This document shows, piece by piece, positions 55,154-64,000 of a DNA stretch of 64,000 nucleotides. The stretch spans positions 310,001 to 374,000 of the forward strand of contig CAWIKB010000014.1 of assembly GCA_963836605.1 (NCBI GenBank), given 5' to 3'. The stretch's first letter is position 1. Every line of letters starts with the position of its first letter. The translations under genes were made by a program, and so were the position numbers. The notes beneath the pieces are model-generated. The model made no database searches and had not been told where the DNA came from. It saw only the letters and a program-made list of their open reading frames with translations. This DNA is from Bog-473 sp963836605 (GTDB taxonomy: Bacteria > Actinomycetota > Acidimicrobiia > Acidimicrobiales > RAAP-2).

Positions 55154-56476
55154 CTACCGCGGGTTGCCCGGTCGGGTCCCGCCGGACCGGGCCAGTTCGA
55201 CCAGAACGTCGGTGATGGTGCCCAGGGGGTCGGTCGCGGCGATCTCGGCCGCCAGGGCACCCGCCCGGGCCCGGTAGGACGGCTCGGCCAGCACCCGACG
55301 CACCGCCGCGTCCAGCTTGGAAGGGGACGGCTTGCCGGTGCGCAGGTCGATGCCGGTCCCCGACCATCGGACGCGGGCCGCGACTTCGGGCTTGTCCTCG
55401 CTGTCGCCGGCCACGACCAGGGGAACGCCGTGGGCCAGCGCCTGTTGCACCCCGCCGTAGCCGCCGTTGGTCACCATGACGTCGACGTGGGGCAACAACC
55501 GGTCATGGGGGATGAACCGCTCCAGCCGGACATTGGCCGGGAGCCCGGGCCGCAGTGGCGCGGGGTCCGGCCCGCCGGTGGTGACCACCACGAGCACGTC
55601 GTGGACGGCCAGACCCGCTATGGCGGGCCTGAGGAGCCGGTTCAGGTCGGCGTTGTCGAGCGTGCCCTGGGTGACGTGGACCACGGGCCGCGGCTGTCCG
55701 AGCTCGGCCCACCAGTCCGGGGGATCGAAGCCCGTCGCGGGCGGGGCGAGGATCGGCCCGACAAAGCGGATCGACCGCGGGAGGTCGGCCCGCGGGTACT
55801 CGAAGCCGGGCACGGTCTCCTGCAGGAAGACGTCCACCACCTTGGGCGGCAGGTCGATGAAGGAGCCGGCAAAGGATGGTGCGCCGGCCTCGGCCAGGCG
55901 CGTCCGGGCCAGGCGCTGGATGTCGCGCAGCGCCACATGTTCGGCCGCCCAATTCAGGGTGACATTGCGCAGTCGGCGCAGCGGGCCGGTGCCGGGCTGG
56001 AGGGCCGTGCCGAACGGCGCGGTGTCCCGGCTTCCGACGACCAGCGGCATGACGCCGACGCAGGCCAGGGCCGGACGCGCCGCCCGCGGGCCGAGCGCGA
56101 ACGGGAGCGCGCCGAAGAACATGGAGTCGGCCACCAGCACCTCGGCGGCAAAGTCGGACAGGATCGCCACCAGGCCGGTGTACTGCCCGAGCAGCGGGCC
56201 GACGAAGATCCGGCGCAGATCATCCTTCACGCCCCGCACCCCCCGGGCCGACGACGCTTCCCGGTCCGGATTGGCCACCATGAGGTCGTGAGCGTCGTAC
56301 TCGGCGGCGAAGGGGACGAAGACCGCTCCGGTGGCCGTCACCGGGTCCCGGTAGTGCTCGGTGGTGAAGAACACCACCTCGTGACCGCACTCGACCAGAC
56401 GCCGGGACACGGCCAGTAGCGGTGCGGTATGCCCCTGCGCCGGCGTCGTGCAGAGGAGGAACCGCCGCCCCGTCAC
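55154..56476 (-). CDS. GT1-family glycosyltransferase (macrolide/UGT type)
   Basis: A 440-residue enzyme of the GT-B fold. GTG 56476 gives VTGRRFLLCTTPAQGHTAPL, the usual N-terminal GHxxP opening. The C-terminal donor-binding half has VVHVTQGTLDNADLNRLLRP, the HVDVMVTNGGYGGVQQALAH motif and GVPLVVAGDSEDKPEVAARV. The GTG overlaps the stop of the GH13 gene, so the two are translated together. It would glycosylate a small hydrophobic acceptor; which is unknown. Confidence 0.88.
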   Translation of the reverse strand: MTGRRFLLCTTPAQGHTAPLLAVSRRLVECGHEVVFFTTEHYRDPVTATGAVFVPFAAEYDAHDLMVANPDREASSARGVRGVKDDLRRIFVGPLLGQYTGLVAILSDFAAEVLVADSMFFGALPFALGPRAARPALACVGVMPLVVGSRDTAPFGTALQPGTGPLRRLRNVTLNWAAEHVALRDIQRLARTRLAEAGAPSFAGSFIDLPPKVVDVFLQETVPGFEYPRADLPRSIRFVGPILAPPATGFDPPDWWAELGQPRPVVHVTQGTLDNADLNRLLRPAIAGLAVHDVLVVVTTGGPDPAPLRPGLPANVRLERFIPHDRLLPHVDVMVTNGGYGGVQQALAHGVPLVVAGDSEDKPEVAARVRWSGTGIDLRTGKPSPSKLDAAVRRVLAEPSYRARAGALAAEIAATDPLGTITDVLVELARSGGTRPGNPR

Positions 56477-58119
56477 GACGAGATGACCACGCCCGTCCAC
56501 GCGGCCACAGTGAGCCCTCCCTCGACCGGGGTGCCCTCGCGGGCCCGATCGGTGCTGAGAATGATCGACCCGGACCCGGACCCGGACCCGGACCCGGACG
56601 GTCGACCCGGACCCCGACCCGGAGGCGGTGTCGAGGGTGCGCACGGTCGCCGACATGTTGAGCGCCACCACCGTGTGCTCCCCCCGCTCGAAGACCCAGG
56701 TCCCCTCGGGTGAGGCCACCGAGCGGTAGGAGCCGACGGCCAGGTCGTCCCGGCTGGTCCGACAGGCGATGGCCCGCCGGGTGAAGGCGAGGACGGAGTC
56801 GGTCTCGGCCGACTGGTCGGCCACGTTGCACCGGGCCGGGTCGCTCAGGGGCAGCCACGGGGTCACGCCGGGCGCGGTGAATCCGCCGCCGGGGACGTTC
56901 GACCACGGCATGGGGGTCCGCTCGGGGTCACGGCCTTTGTAGTACGGCCAGTAGCGGATGCCGACGGCATCGCGCACGTCCGAACGGGCAATGGGTCCGT
57001 CGGTCAACCCGATCTCGTCGCCCTGGTAGAGGAACGGGGTACCCGCAGCGTCAAGCAGGATCAGCAGGGCGCAGCGCACCTTGGCCGGGTCGCCCTCGGC
57101 CCAGCGCGTGGCCAGTCGCGAGACGTCGTGGTTGGAGCCGGTCCAGATGGGCCAGGCCCCCGCGGGGAGCAGCGCCTCGGTCTCTTCGACGACCGCACGC
57201 ATCGCCCCGGCCTCGAGCGCGGCGTTGATGAAGACGAAGTTGAAGCCGCCGTGCAGCTCGTTGTGGCCGTCCCCGTAGAACTCGGCCAGGGTGGTGAGCT
57301 GCTCCACGTTGGTCTCCCCGATGAGCAGCGCGGGTGTGGGGTAGCCCTCGGAGATCACCCGCCAACGCCGCAGGATGTCGTGGGCCTCGGGGCGGTCGCT
57401 GTTGTAGACGGCCTTGACCCCCATGACCTGTTGGTCCAGGGGGTCGTCCTCGGTGGCCGGGGGGTTGTCCCGCAGCTCGGCGTCCTTGATCATCATGTTG
57501 CAGACGTCGATCCGGAAGCCCGAGACGCCGCGGTCCCACCAGAACCGCACGATGTCGTCGAACGCGCCGCGCACGTCCTCGCTCCACCAGTTCAGATCCG
57601 GCTGCTCGGCCTCGAAGTTGTGCAGGTAGTACTGGCCGCTGGCCTCGTCGAGCTCCCAGGCCGATCCCCCGAAGATGCTGACCCAGTTGTTGGGTGGGCC
57701 GCCGTCGGGCTTGGGGTCGGCCCAGACGTACCAGTCCCGGTGGGGAGCGTCGCGCCCGCGTGCGGGCGTCGACGAACCACGCGTGCTGGTCGCTGGTGTG
57801 GTTGGGCACCAGGTCGAGCAGGATCCGGATGCCCCGCCGTCCGGCCTGCTCCACCAGGGCGTCCAGGTCCTCGAGGGTCCCGAAGTCGGGATCGATGTCG
57901 CGGTAGTCGGCCACGTCGTAGCCCCAGTCGCGATCGGGCGACACGGTGACGGGCGAGAGCCAGATGCCCGCGATGCCGAGCTCGGCCAGGTAGTCCAGCT
58001 TGGCGATGATGCCCCGAAGGTCACCGACGCCGTCGTTGTTCGAGTCCGCGAACGAGCGGGGGTAGATCTGGTAGAAGACGCCGCCGTGCCACCAGCGATC
58101 GGCGTCGACGGTGCGCCAT
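56473..58119 (-). CDS. GH13 alpha-glucosidase/oligo-1,6-glucosidase-like enzyme, three frameshifts
   Basis: The (beta/alpha)8 motifs are in order: GVFYQIYPRSFADSNNDGVG, DLVPNHTSDQHAWF, GFRIDVCNMM (nucleophile Asp), LLIGETNV (acid/base Glu) and GSNHDVSRLATR. ATG 58119 overlaps the SDR stop (TGATG). Frame changes near 58109, 57760 and 56600 must be bridged. The corrected end runs through a Gly-Ser repeat to LTVAAWTGVVISS and a TGA overlapping the next GTG. It likely hydrolyses or transfers alpha-glucosyl units of maltodextrin, trehalose or sucrose type; specificity is not clear. Confidence 0.85.
56568..56597. repeat. (ACCCGG)5 hexanucleotide repeat in the GH13 gene
   Basis: Five perfect ACCCGG units on the plus strand. 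Read on the coding strand in the proper frame they give Gly-Ser dipeptides in the C-terminal beta domain of the glucosidase. Degenerate units continue to about 56621. One of the gene's frameshifts lies at this repeat. Confidence 0.85.
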
Positions 58120-59033
58120 CAGACCGACCCCACGGCGGTCATACCCCCATCGACGACCAGGCTGGTCCCGCTGATGTACGCGGCCTCGTCGGAGAGCAGG
58201 AACCGGATCACCGCCGCGATGTCCTCGGGTTGGGCCAGCCGACCGAGCGGGGTACGGGTGATCAGCTGCTCGCGGGCCCCGGGCAGTTCGAGGAGCGGCG
58301 CCAGGAGCGGCGTGTCGACCGCACCCGGGCAGATGGCGTTGACCCTGATCCCGTCGGGTCCCAACGTGGCGCAGGCCGATCGGGTCAGGCCCAGGAGCCC
58401 CGCCTTCGAGGCACAGTAGGCCGGGAGGAACACGTTGCCGACGTACGCCTCGATGGAGGACACGTAGACGATGGCCGAGCCGGGATTGGCCTCGAGGAGC
58501 GACGCGTGCAGTTCCCGGGTCAGGGTGGCCCCGGCGCGCAGGTTGACGTCGAGCACCTCGTCCCACGACGCGTCGTCGATCATGGTCACCGGCATCGGGC
58601 CGCCGATACCCGCGGCGTGGACCAGCCCGCCGATGGGGCCCAGCTCGGTCCGGGATTTCCTCACGGCCGCCCGCAGCGAGGCCGTCACCGTGACGTCGAC
58701 CTTGAGACCGGTTGCCGGGACGCCGAATTCGTCGGTACAGCGCCGCGCCACCGAGCGGGCGGCCGGGCCGTTCCGGTCCCAGATGGCCACCGACCGTCCC
58801 GCTTCGGCCAGGGCGAGGGCGGTGGCCAGGCCGATGCCCGATGCTCCTCCGGTGATGACCACGCCCGTCCCCGGAGAGGACGATCCGTCGGCGTGGCTGC
58901 GCCGTCGCGCCGCCCTGGGGGCCCGGCGGGAGGCCGACGTCGAGGTGGGCGTCCGGTTCCCGGTCCGGGGAGAGGTCCGGGGCCGCTTGGTGGTCCGGGG
59001 AGCGGCCGGGGTCGTTCTGCGTGGTGGCGCCAT
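58119..59033 (-). CDS. Short-chain dehydrogenase/reductase with basic N-terminal extension
   Basis: 304 residues. The NAD(P) motif TGGASGIG is at 61-68, the catalytic Ser and Tyr-Lys in VSSIEAYVGNVF and PAYCASKAG, and CPGAVDTPLLAPL and GTSLVVDGGMTAVGSV close the fold. The first 50 residues are rich in Arg, Thr, Pro and Ala and precede the Rossmann fold. ATG 59033 has AAGGGAAC upstream, which supports translation of this extension. Together with GH13 and GT1 downstream it forms a three-gene minus-strand unit with overlapping stops and starts. Confidence 0.88.
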   Translation of the reverse strand: MAPPRRTTPAAPRTTKRPRTSPRTGNRTPTSTSASRRAPRAARRRSHADGSSSPGTGVVITGGASGIGLATALALAEAGRSVAIWDRNGPAARSVARRCTDEFGVPATGLKVDVTVTASLRAAVRKSRTELGPIGGLVHAAGIGGPMPVTMIDDASWDEVLDVNLRAGATLTRELHASLLEANPGSAIVYVSSIEAYVGNVFLPAYCASKAGLLGLTRSACATLGPDGIRVNAICPGAVDTPLLAPLLELPGAREQLITRTPLGRLAQPEDIAAVIRFLLSDEAAYISGTSLVVDGGMTAVGSV

Positions 59034-59138
59034 GAAGTGGTTCCCTTCGGGACAGTGGCCCCGGAGGGGCGTGAACGCATGATGAGCGTACAGATCGTCG
59101 CTCGGCCCCTCAGGAGGGAACGATTTGCCGGGTTGCTC

Positions 59139-59167
59139 TTGCCACCTCCGCGCAGGACCGCTATCTT
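59139..59167 (+). promoter_or_regulatory. Probable groESL promoter
   Basis: TTGCCA (59139-59144) and TATCTT (59162-59167) are 17 bases apart, directly before the CIRCE operator and about 50 bases before groES. The -35 matches at five positions, the -10 at four. Confidence 0.55.
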
Positions 59168-59193
59168 TGGCACTCTCAACCCGAGAGTGCTAA
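59167..59193 (+). promoter_or_regulatory. CIRCE operator (HrcA binding site)
   Basis: TTGGCACTC, nine bases, GAGTGCTAA. This matches the CIRCE consensus (TTAGCACTC-N9-GAGTGCTAA) at 17 of 18 positions. In other bacteria HrcA binds it and represses groESL until heat stress. hrcA itself is not in the window. Confidence 0.92.
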
Positions 59194-59217
59194 TGAGTGC
59201 CAAGGAGGCCCGCGCAG

Positions 59218-59508
59218 ATGAAGCTGCACCCGCTCGAAGACCGGATCGTCGTCCGGCCCGGCGAGTCTGAAGAGACAACCGCGTCCGGTCTGGTGATCCC
59301 CGACACCGCCAAAGAGAAGCCCCAGCAGGGTGAAGTTCTCGCCGTCGGTCCGGGTCGCCGTTCGGAAGACACCGGAGAACTGATCCCGACTGACGTCGCC
59401 GAGGGCGACACCGTGGTGTACTCCAAGTACGGAGGCACCGAGATCACCGTCGAGGGCGAGGATCTCCTCATTCTCTCCAGCCGGGACGTCCTGGCCAAGC
59501 TGGCCTAG
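59218..59508 (+). CDS. groES: Co-chaperonin GroES
   Basis: 96 residues; the seven-fold lid of the GroEL chamber. ATG 59218 has AAGGAGG nine bases before it. MKLHPLEDRIVVRPGESEET, ASGLVIPDTAKEKPQQGEVL (mobile loop) and YSKYGGTEITVEGEDLLILS are typical. groEL follows after 95 bases. Confidence 0.97.
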   Translation: MKLHPLEDRIVVRPGESEETTASGLVIPDTAKEKPQQGEVLAVGPGRRSEDTGELIPTDVAEGDTVVYSKYGGTEITVEGEDLLILSSRDVLAKLA

Positions 59509-59603
59509 GCACCCCGACCACGGCCGGCCCGCCCCAGAGGGCGGCTGCCGGCCCGTCACCACATCCATGAAGTAACAGGACTCGAGAGGAGTTCGACACA
59601 GTC

Positions 59604-61265
<1,662 letters not shown>

Positions 61266-61273
61266 CTCCGCCG

Positions 61274-61331
61274 TTCGCTAGCGAATGGTTGTGTGTGTTG
61301 TGTGCGTGGCCGGGTCTTCGGACCCGGCCAC
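61274..61331 (+). terminator. Palindrome and UUCG-capped hairpin after groEL
   Basis: A 12-base palindrome TTCGCTAGCGAA (61274-61285) is followed by a perfect 11-base-pair stem (61306-61316 with 61321-61331) capped by TTCG, a very stable tetraloop. There is no T-run. It probably ends or protects the groESL mRNA. Confidence 0.6.
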
Positions 61332-61342
61332 TGCGCTCTAAC

Positions 61343-62110
61343 GTGACCGATGTGCCTCGTCCCGTCCCACCCCAGGTGATCCCCCGCCCGAAGACCTGGC
61401 GACCCGGTGAGCCGGCCCCGTGGGCGGGCGTGCCGCTCGACGGGCGCACCGGCATCAGTGTCGATCGGGTGGGCGGGGCGCTGGCGGCACAGGGCCAGGC
61501 CGGCCCGTTGCCGCCCGACATCGGCGCGGATCGGGTTCTCGGACCTTCGATCATGGTGAACGAGACGGCGGCGCCGGCCGTGCGGTTCGTCAACGCCGCC
61601 GTGCTGGCGCTCCTCTTCGAGGAATCCGGTGAGGCCCGCCTCGTCTTCACCCGCCGTTCGTCGTCACTGCGGTCCCATCGGGGCGAAGTCAGCCTCCCCG
61701 GGGGGCGGCTCGACCCCGGCGAGGATGCTCCGGCGGCGGCGTTGCGGGAGGCCTACGAGGAGGTGGGTCTCGACCCGACAACGGTGACGACGGCCGGGTG
61801 GATCCATCCCGTCCTGACCATGGTCACGGGCTCGCTCATCATGCCGATCGTGGGCAGCGTGCCCGTCCGCCCCCACCTGGTGGCCAGCCCGGCCGAAGTC
61901 GAGCGGGTCTTCGATGTCGCTCTGCGCGATCTGGCCGACCCGGCCAACTTCCACGAGGAGCGTTGGAGCATCCCGGGCCGCGAGATCCCGGGGAGCCTGG
62001 ACAACTCGTTCGCGGTCTGGTTCTTCGAGGTCGAAGGGGAGATGATCTGGGGGGCCACGGCCCGGATGATCCATGAACTGCTCAGCGTGGTGCTGCTCCC
62101 CGCGGGTTGA
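61343..62110 (+). CDS. NUDIX hydrolase, probable CoA pyrophosphatase (NudL type)
   Basis: The Nudix box GGRLDPGEDAPAAALREAYE EVGL fits GX5EX7REUXEEXGU. Just before it, VFTRRSSSLRSHRGEVSLPG is the extra motif of the CoA pyrophosphatase subfamily, which cleaves CoA and its esters to phosphopantetheine and 3',5'-ADP. I chose GTG 61343, just after the groEL hairpin; GTG 61352 is also in frame. About 255 residues, including a Pro-rich N-terminal part of about 60 residues outside the domain. Its end overlaps the opposing gene by 29 bases. Confidence 0.85.
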   Translation: MTDVPRPVPPQVIPRPKTWRPGEPAPWAGVPLDGRTGISVDRVGGALAAQGQAGPLPPDIGADRVLGPSIMVNETAAPAVRFVNAAVLALLFEESGEARLVFTRRSSSLRSHRGEVSLPGGRLDPGEDAPAAALREAYEEVGLDPTTVTTAGWIHPVLTMVTGSLIMPIVGSVPVRPHLVASPAEVERVFDVALRDLADPANFHEERWSIPGREIPGSLDNSFAVWFFEVEGEMIWGATARMIHELLSVVLLPAG

Positions 62111-62750
62111 AAGCGAGCCTGAGGGAGCCCAGGGACCCGAAGGAGGCGTCGACGACCTCCCCCGGCGCCACGGGTAGCGCGGGAGTGATGGAGCCGGCAA
62201 TGATCTGCTCGCCGGGTCCCAACGCGGCGCCGTGGGCCGCCAGAAACCTGGTGACCCAGGCGACAGTGACCTCGGGCCGCTCCGCCAGGCGGCCATCGGC
62301 CACCACCGCCCCCGCCCTCGTCACCGCCACCGCCAGATCCGTCACGTCGGCGCCGGGCACGTCGGCTCCGAAGAACACGCCACGGTGGAAGACGTTCCCG
62401 GCCAGGATCGGCTCGAGCCGGTCGAACGGCAGGTCGAGGTCCACCAACTCGAGGGCCGGAGCCACCGCGGCGATGGCACCGCCCTCGCCCATGCGGATGG
62501 CCAGCTCCACCTCGAGCATGGGCTGGCTCCACCCCGCGAGGTCGACCGGCCGACGGGGTTCGACGGCGGTGGCGTCGGTGAGGTAGCCCACGACCGGGCC
62601 ACTGAGCCCGAAGTGCTCCTGGAGGGCCGGCGCGTTGAAGCCCACCTTCCACCCCAGGGCGGTGGCCCCCGCGCGGAGTTCGGCGTCGCGCCGGGCCAGG
62701 AGGGTCCGCATGGCCCCGGTCACGTCGGCCGGGGGTGGATCGACCGTCAC
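62082..62750 (-). CDS. 2-keto-4-pentenoate hydratase / fumarylacetoacetate hydrolase-like protein
   Basis: 222 residues resembling MhpD-type hydratases. GWKVGFNAPALQEHFGLSGP near the start and the metal-ligand region MLEVELAIRMGEGG (two acidic residues) fit the family, as do FHRGVFFGADVPG and ALGPGEQIIAGSITPALPV. GTG 62750 is the start. Such enzymes act in aromatic meta-cleavage pathways, but no pathway partners are near, so the substrate is unknown. It converges with the NUDIX gene. Confidence 0.82.
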   Translation of the reverse strand: MTVDPPPADVTGAMRTLLARRDAELRAGATALGWKVGFNAPALQEHFGLSGPVVGYLTDATAVEPRRPVDLAGWSQPMLEVELAIRMGEGGAIAAVAPALELVDLDLPFDRLEPILAGNVFHRGVFFGADVPGADVTDLAVAVTRAGAVVADGRLAERPEVTVAWVTRFLAAHGAALGPGEQIIAGSITPALPVAPGEVVDASFGSLGSLRLAFNPRGAAPR

Positions 62751-62950
62751 CGGCGCAGTCTCGCGCCCGTACGCCGCCGGCGGGGCGTAGGGTCATCTCC
62801 GGGCGGAATTCGATCCACTCGGGTGGCCCGGGCCGGCGGCTCCAGCGAGTAAAGTGGTGGATCGTCGGCGTGTCGGCCCGGCGTTCGCTGTTGCCATGCC
62901 GGTGTGGACCGTGAACCGTACCGGCCCCACGAATGCCGGAGGGCGGACAA

Positions 62951-64000
62951 GTGGCTGAGATCGAGATCGGTATTTTCAAATCCGGACGACAGGCCTACGG
63001 GTTTGACGACATCGCCATCGTCCCGAGCCGCCGCACCCGGGACCCCGAGGACGTGGACATCTCCTGGGAGATCGATGCGTACCAGTTCGAGCTCCCGGTG
63101 CTGGGCGCGGCGATGGACGGCGTCATGAGCCCGCACACCGCCATTGAGCTGGGCAAGTTGGGCGGGTTGGGCGTCCTCAACCTCGAAGGGCTCTGGACCC
63201 GCTACGAGGACCCCACGAACCTCTTCGACGAGATCCGCGAGCTCGATGACGAGAAGGCCACGGCCCGTATGCAGCAGATGTACAGCGAGCCGATCATCCC
63301 CGAACTGGTCACGGCCCGGATCCGCCAGATGAAGGAGGCGGGCATCACCACGGCGGCGTCGGTCACGCCCCAGCGCACCCAATCGCTGGCCCAGGCCTGC
63401 GTGGCGGCCGAGCTGGACCTGCTGGTCATTCAGGGCACCGTCGTGTCGGCCGAGCACGTGTCCAAGACGTCGGAGCCGCTCAACCTGAAGCGCTTCATCC
63501 GCGAGTTCGACATCCCGGTCATCGTCGGTGGCTGCGCCTCGTACCAGGCGGGCCTCCATCTCATGCGGACCGGGGCGGTGGGCGTGCTGGTAGGGGTCGG
63601 ACCGGGCAATGCCTGCACGACGCGGGGGGTCCTCGGGCTCGGGGTGCCCCAGGCCACGGCGATCGCCGACGTGGCCGGAGCCCGGATGCGCCACCTCGAC
63701 GAGACCGGCGTGTACGTCCACGTGATCGCCGACGGGGGCATGTCCAAGGGCGGGGACATCGCCAAGGCCATCACCTGCGGCGCCGACGCGGTCATGCTCG
63801 GCTCGCCGCTGTCCTCCGCCTTCGAAGCGCCCGCCCGCGGGTTTCACTGGGGCATGGCCACCTTTCACCCGACCCTGCCCCGGGGGGCCCGCGTCCGCAC
63901 CTCGGTGCGGGGGAGCCTGCGCGAGATCCTGCTCGGCCCGGCCCACGAGAACGACGGTCGGATGAATCTCTTCGGTGCGCTCCGCACCGCGATGGCCACC
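62951..64000 (+). CDS. guaB3: GuaB3-family IMP dehydrogenase-related protein, 3' end outside window
   Basis: The frame is open from GTG 62951, with GGAGGG 7 bases upstream, to the end of the window (350 codons). AYGFDDIAIVPSRRTRDPED replaces the usual IMPDH opening, and no CBS domains are present, as in actinobacterial GuaB3. LPVLGAAMDGVMSPHTAIEL, VGVGPGNACTTRGVLGLGVP (the Cys loop) and VIADGGMSKGGDIAKAITCG are conserved. GuaB3 proteins are IMP dehydrogenase-related with uncertain activity in some species. The 200 bases before it show no convincing promoter. Confidence 0.88.
   Translation, partial: MAEIEIGIFKSGRQAYGFDDIAIVPSRRTRDPEDVDISWEIDAYQFELPVLGAAMDGVMSPHTAIELGKLGGLGVLNLEGLWTRYEDPTNLFDEIRELDDEKATARMQQMYSEPIIPELVTARIRQMKEAGITTAASVTPQRTQSLAQACVAAELDLLVIQGTVVSAEHVSKTSEPLNLKRFIREFDIPVIVGGCASYQAGLHLMRTGAVGVLVGVGPGNACTTRGVLGLGVPQATAIADVAGARMRHLDETGVYVHVIADGGMSKGGDIAKAITCGADAVMLGSPLSSAFEAPARGFHWGMATFHPTLPRGARVRTSVRGSLREILLGPAHENDGRMNLFGALRTAMAT

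Noticed and set aside
55154..58024. A 956-residue glucosidase-glycosyltransferase fusion
   Set aside because: The joined frame results from a shift at the ACCCGG repeat. In the correct frame the glucosidase ends at a TGA overlapping the GTG of the transferase.
62751..62950. Promoter for guaB3 (TAAAGT near 62848)
   Set aside because: No -35 at proper spacing; too weak to list.
62747..63946. Minus-strand gene opposite guaB3
   Set aside because: His/Asp/Gly-rich shadow of the guaB3 reading frame, which has full family motifs and a good ribosome-binding site.

Overview
The window is high-GC bacterial chromosome and looks like an actinobacterium. Acidimicrobiia is my best guess. The evidence is the uninterrupted str - S10 - spc - alpha ribosomal block, many GTG starts, actinobacterial-type GuaB3 and arsenate reductase, and a CIRCE-controlled groESL. 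No rRNA, tRNA, CRISPR array, insertion sequence, phage or integrase is visible.

Layout. 1-3.7 kb: end of a branched-chain amino acid (Liv) ABC transporter locus, with a binding lipoprotein and a fused LivH-LivM permease. 3.8-25.7 kb: rpsL-rpsG-fusA-tuf-rpsJ, then a terminator and a strongly folded leader, then rplC through secY-adk-map, then infA-rpmJ-rpsM-rpsK-rpsD-rpoA-rplQ-truA. Several ribosomal proteins carry long acidic extensions (L22, S3, L29, S17, probably L4). infA appears to start with CTG. 25.8-37 kb: a phosphate-uptake operon behind a PHO-box-like repeat. It has a shredded pstS, pstC, a continuous pstA-pstB reading frame, two further PstS-like proteins with C-terminal membrane anchors, a sortase-fold protein whose catalytic Cys position is Ser, and a small lipoprotein. 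37-41.1 kb: an arsenic cluster, arsR divergent from arsI, an aquaporin, an FAD oxidoreductase and an arsenate reductase, with no efflux pump. 41.2-51 kb: rplM-rpsI-glmM-glmS-acpS-nnr-alr-(UDG/TsaE fusion)-tsaB-rimI. 51-54.5 kb: an aldo/keto reductase and a secreted Gly-rich, fibronectin-III repeat protein. 54.5-59 kb, minus strand: SDR, GH13 glucosidase, GT1 glycosyltransferase, NfeD-like protein. 59-64 kb: groES-groEL, NUDIX hydrolase, a hydratase-family gene, and the start of guaB3.

Data quality matters here. Many genes, including essential single-copy ones (rpsD, glmS, alr), are broken by single-base shifts. On the plus strand most move the frame by +1, as an extra base would. Density is low in the ribosomal block and very high in pstS1 and the third PstS-like gene. 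I read most of these as assembly or sequencing indels, so broken genes are annotated at their full inferred extent with the shift positions given.

The most promising unexplained unit is the phosphate operon: soluble PstS, two surface-anchored PstS-like proteins, an active-site-substituted sortase homologue and a lipoprotein, joined by 4-base stop/start overlaps downstream of the transporter. It suggests a cell-surface phosphate-capture apparatus rather than a plain Pst system.
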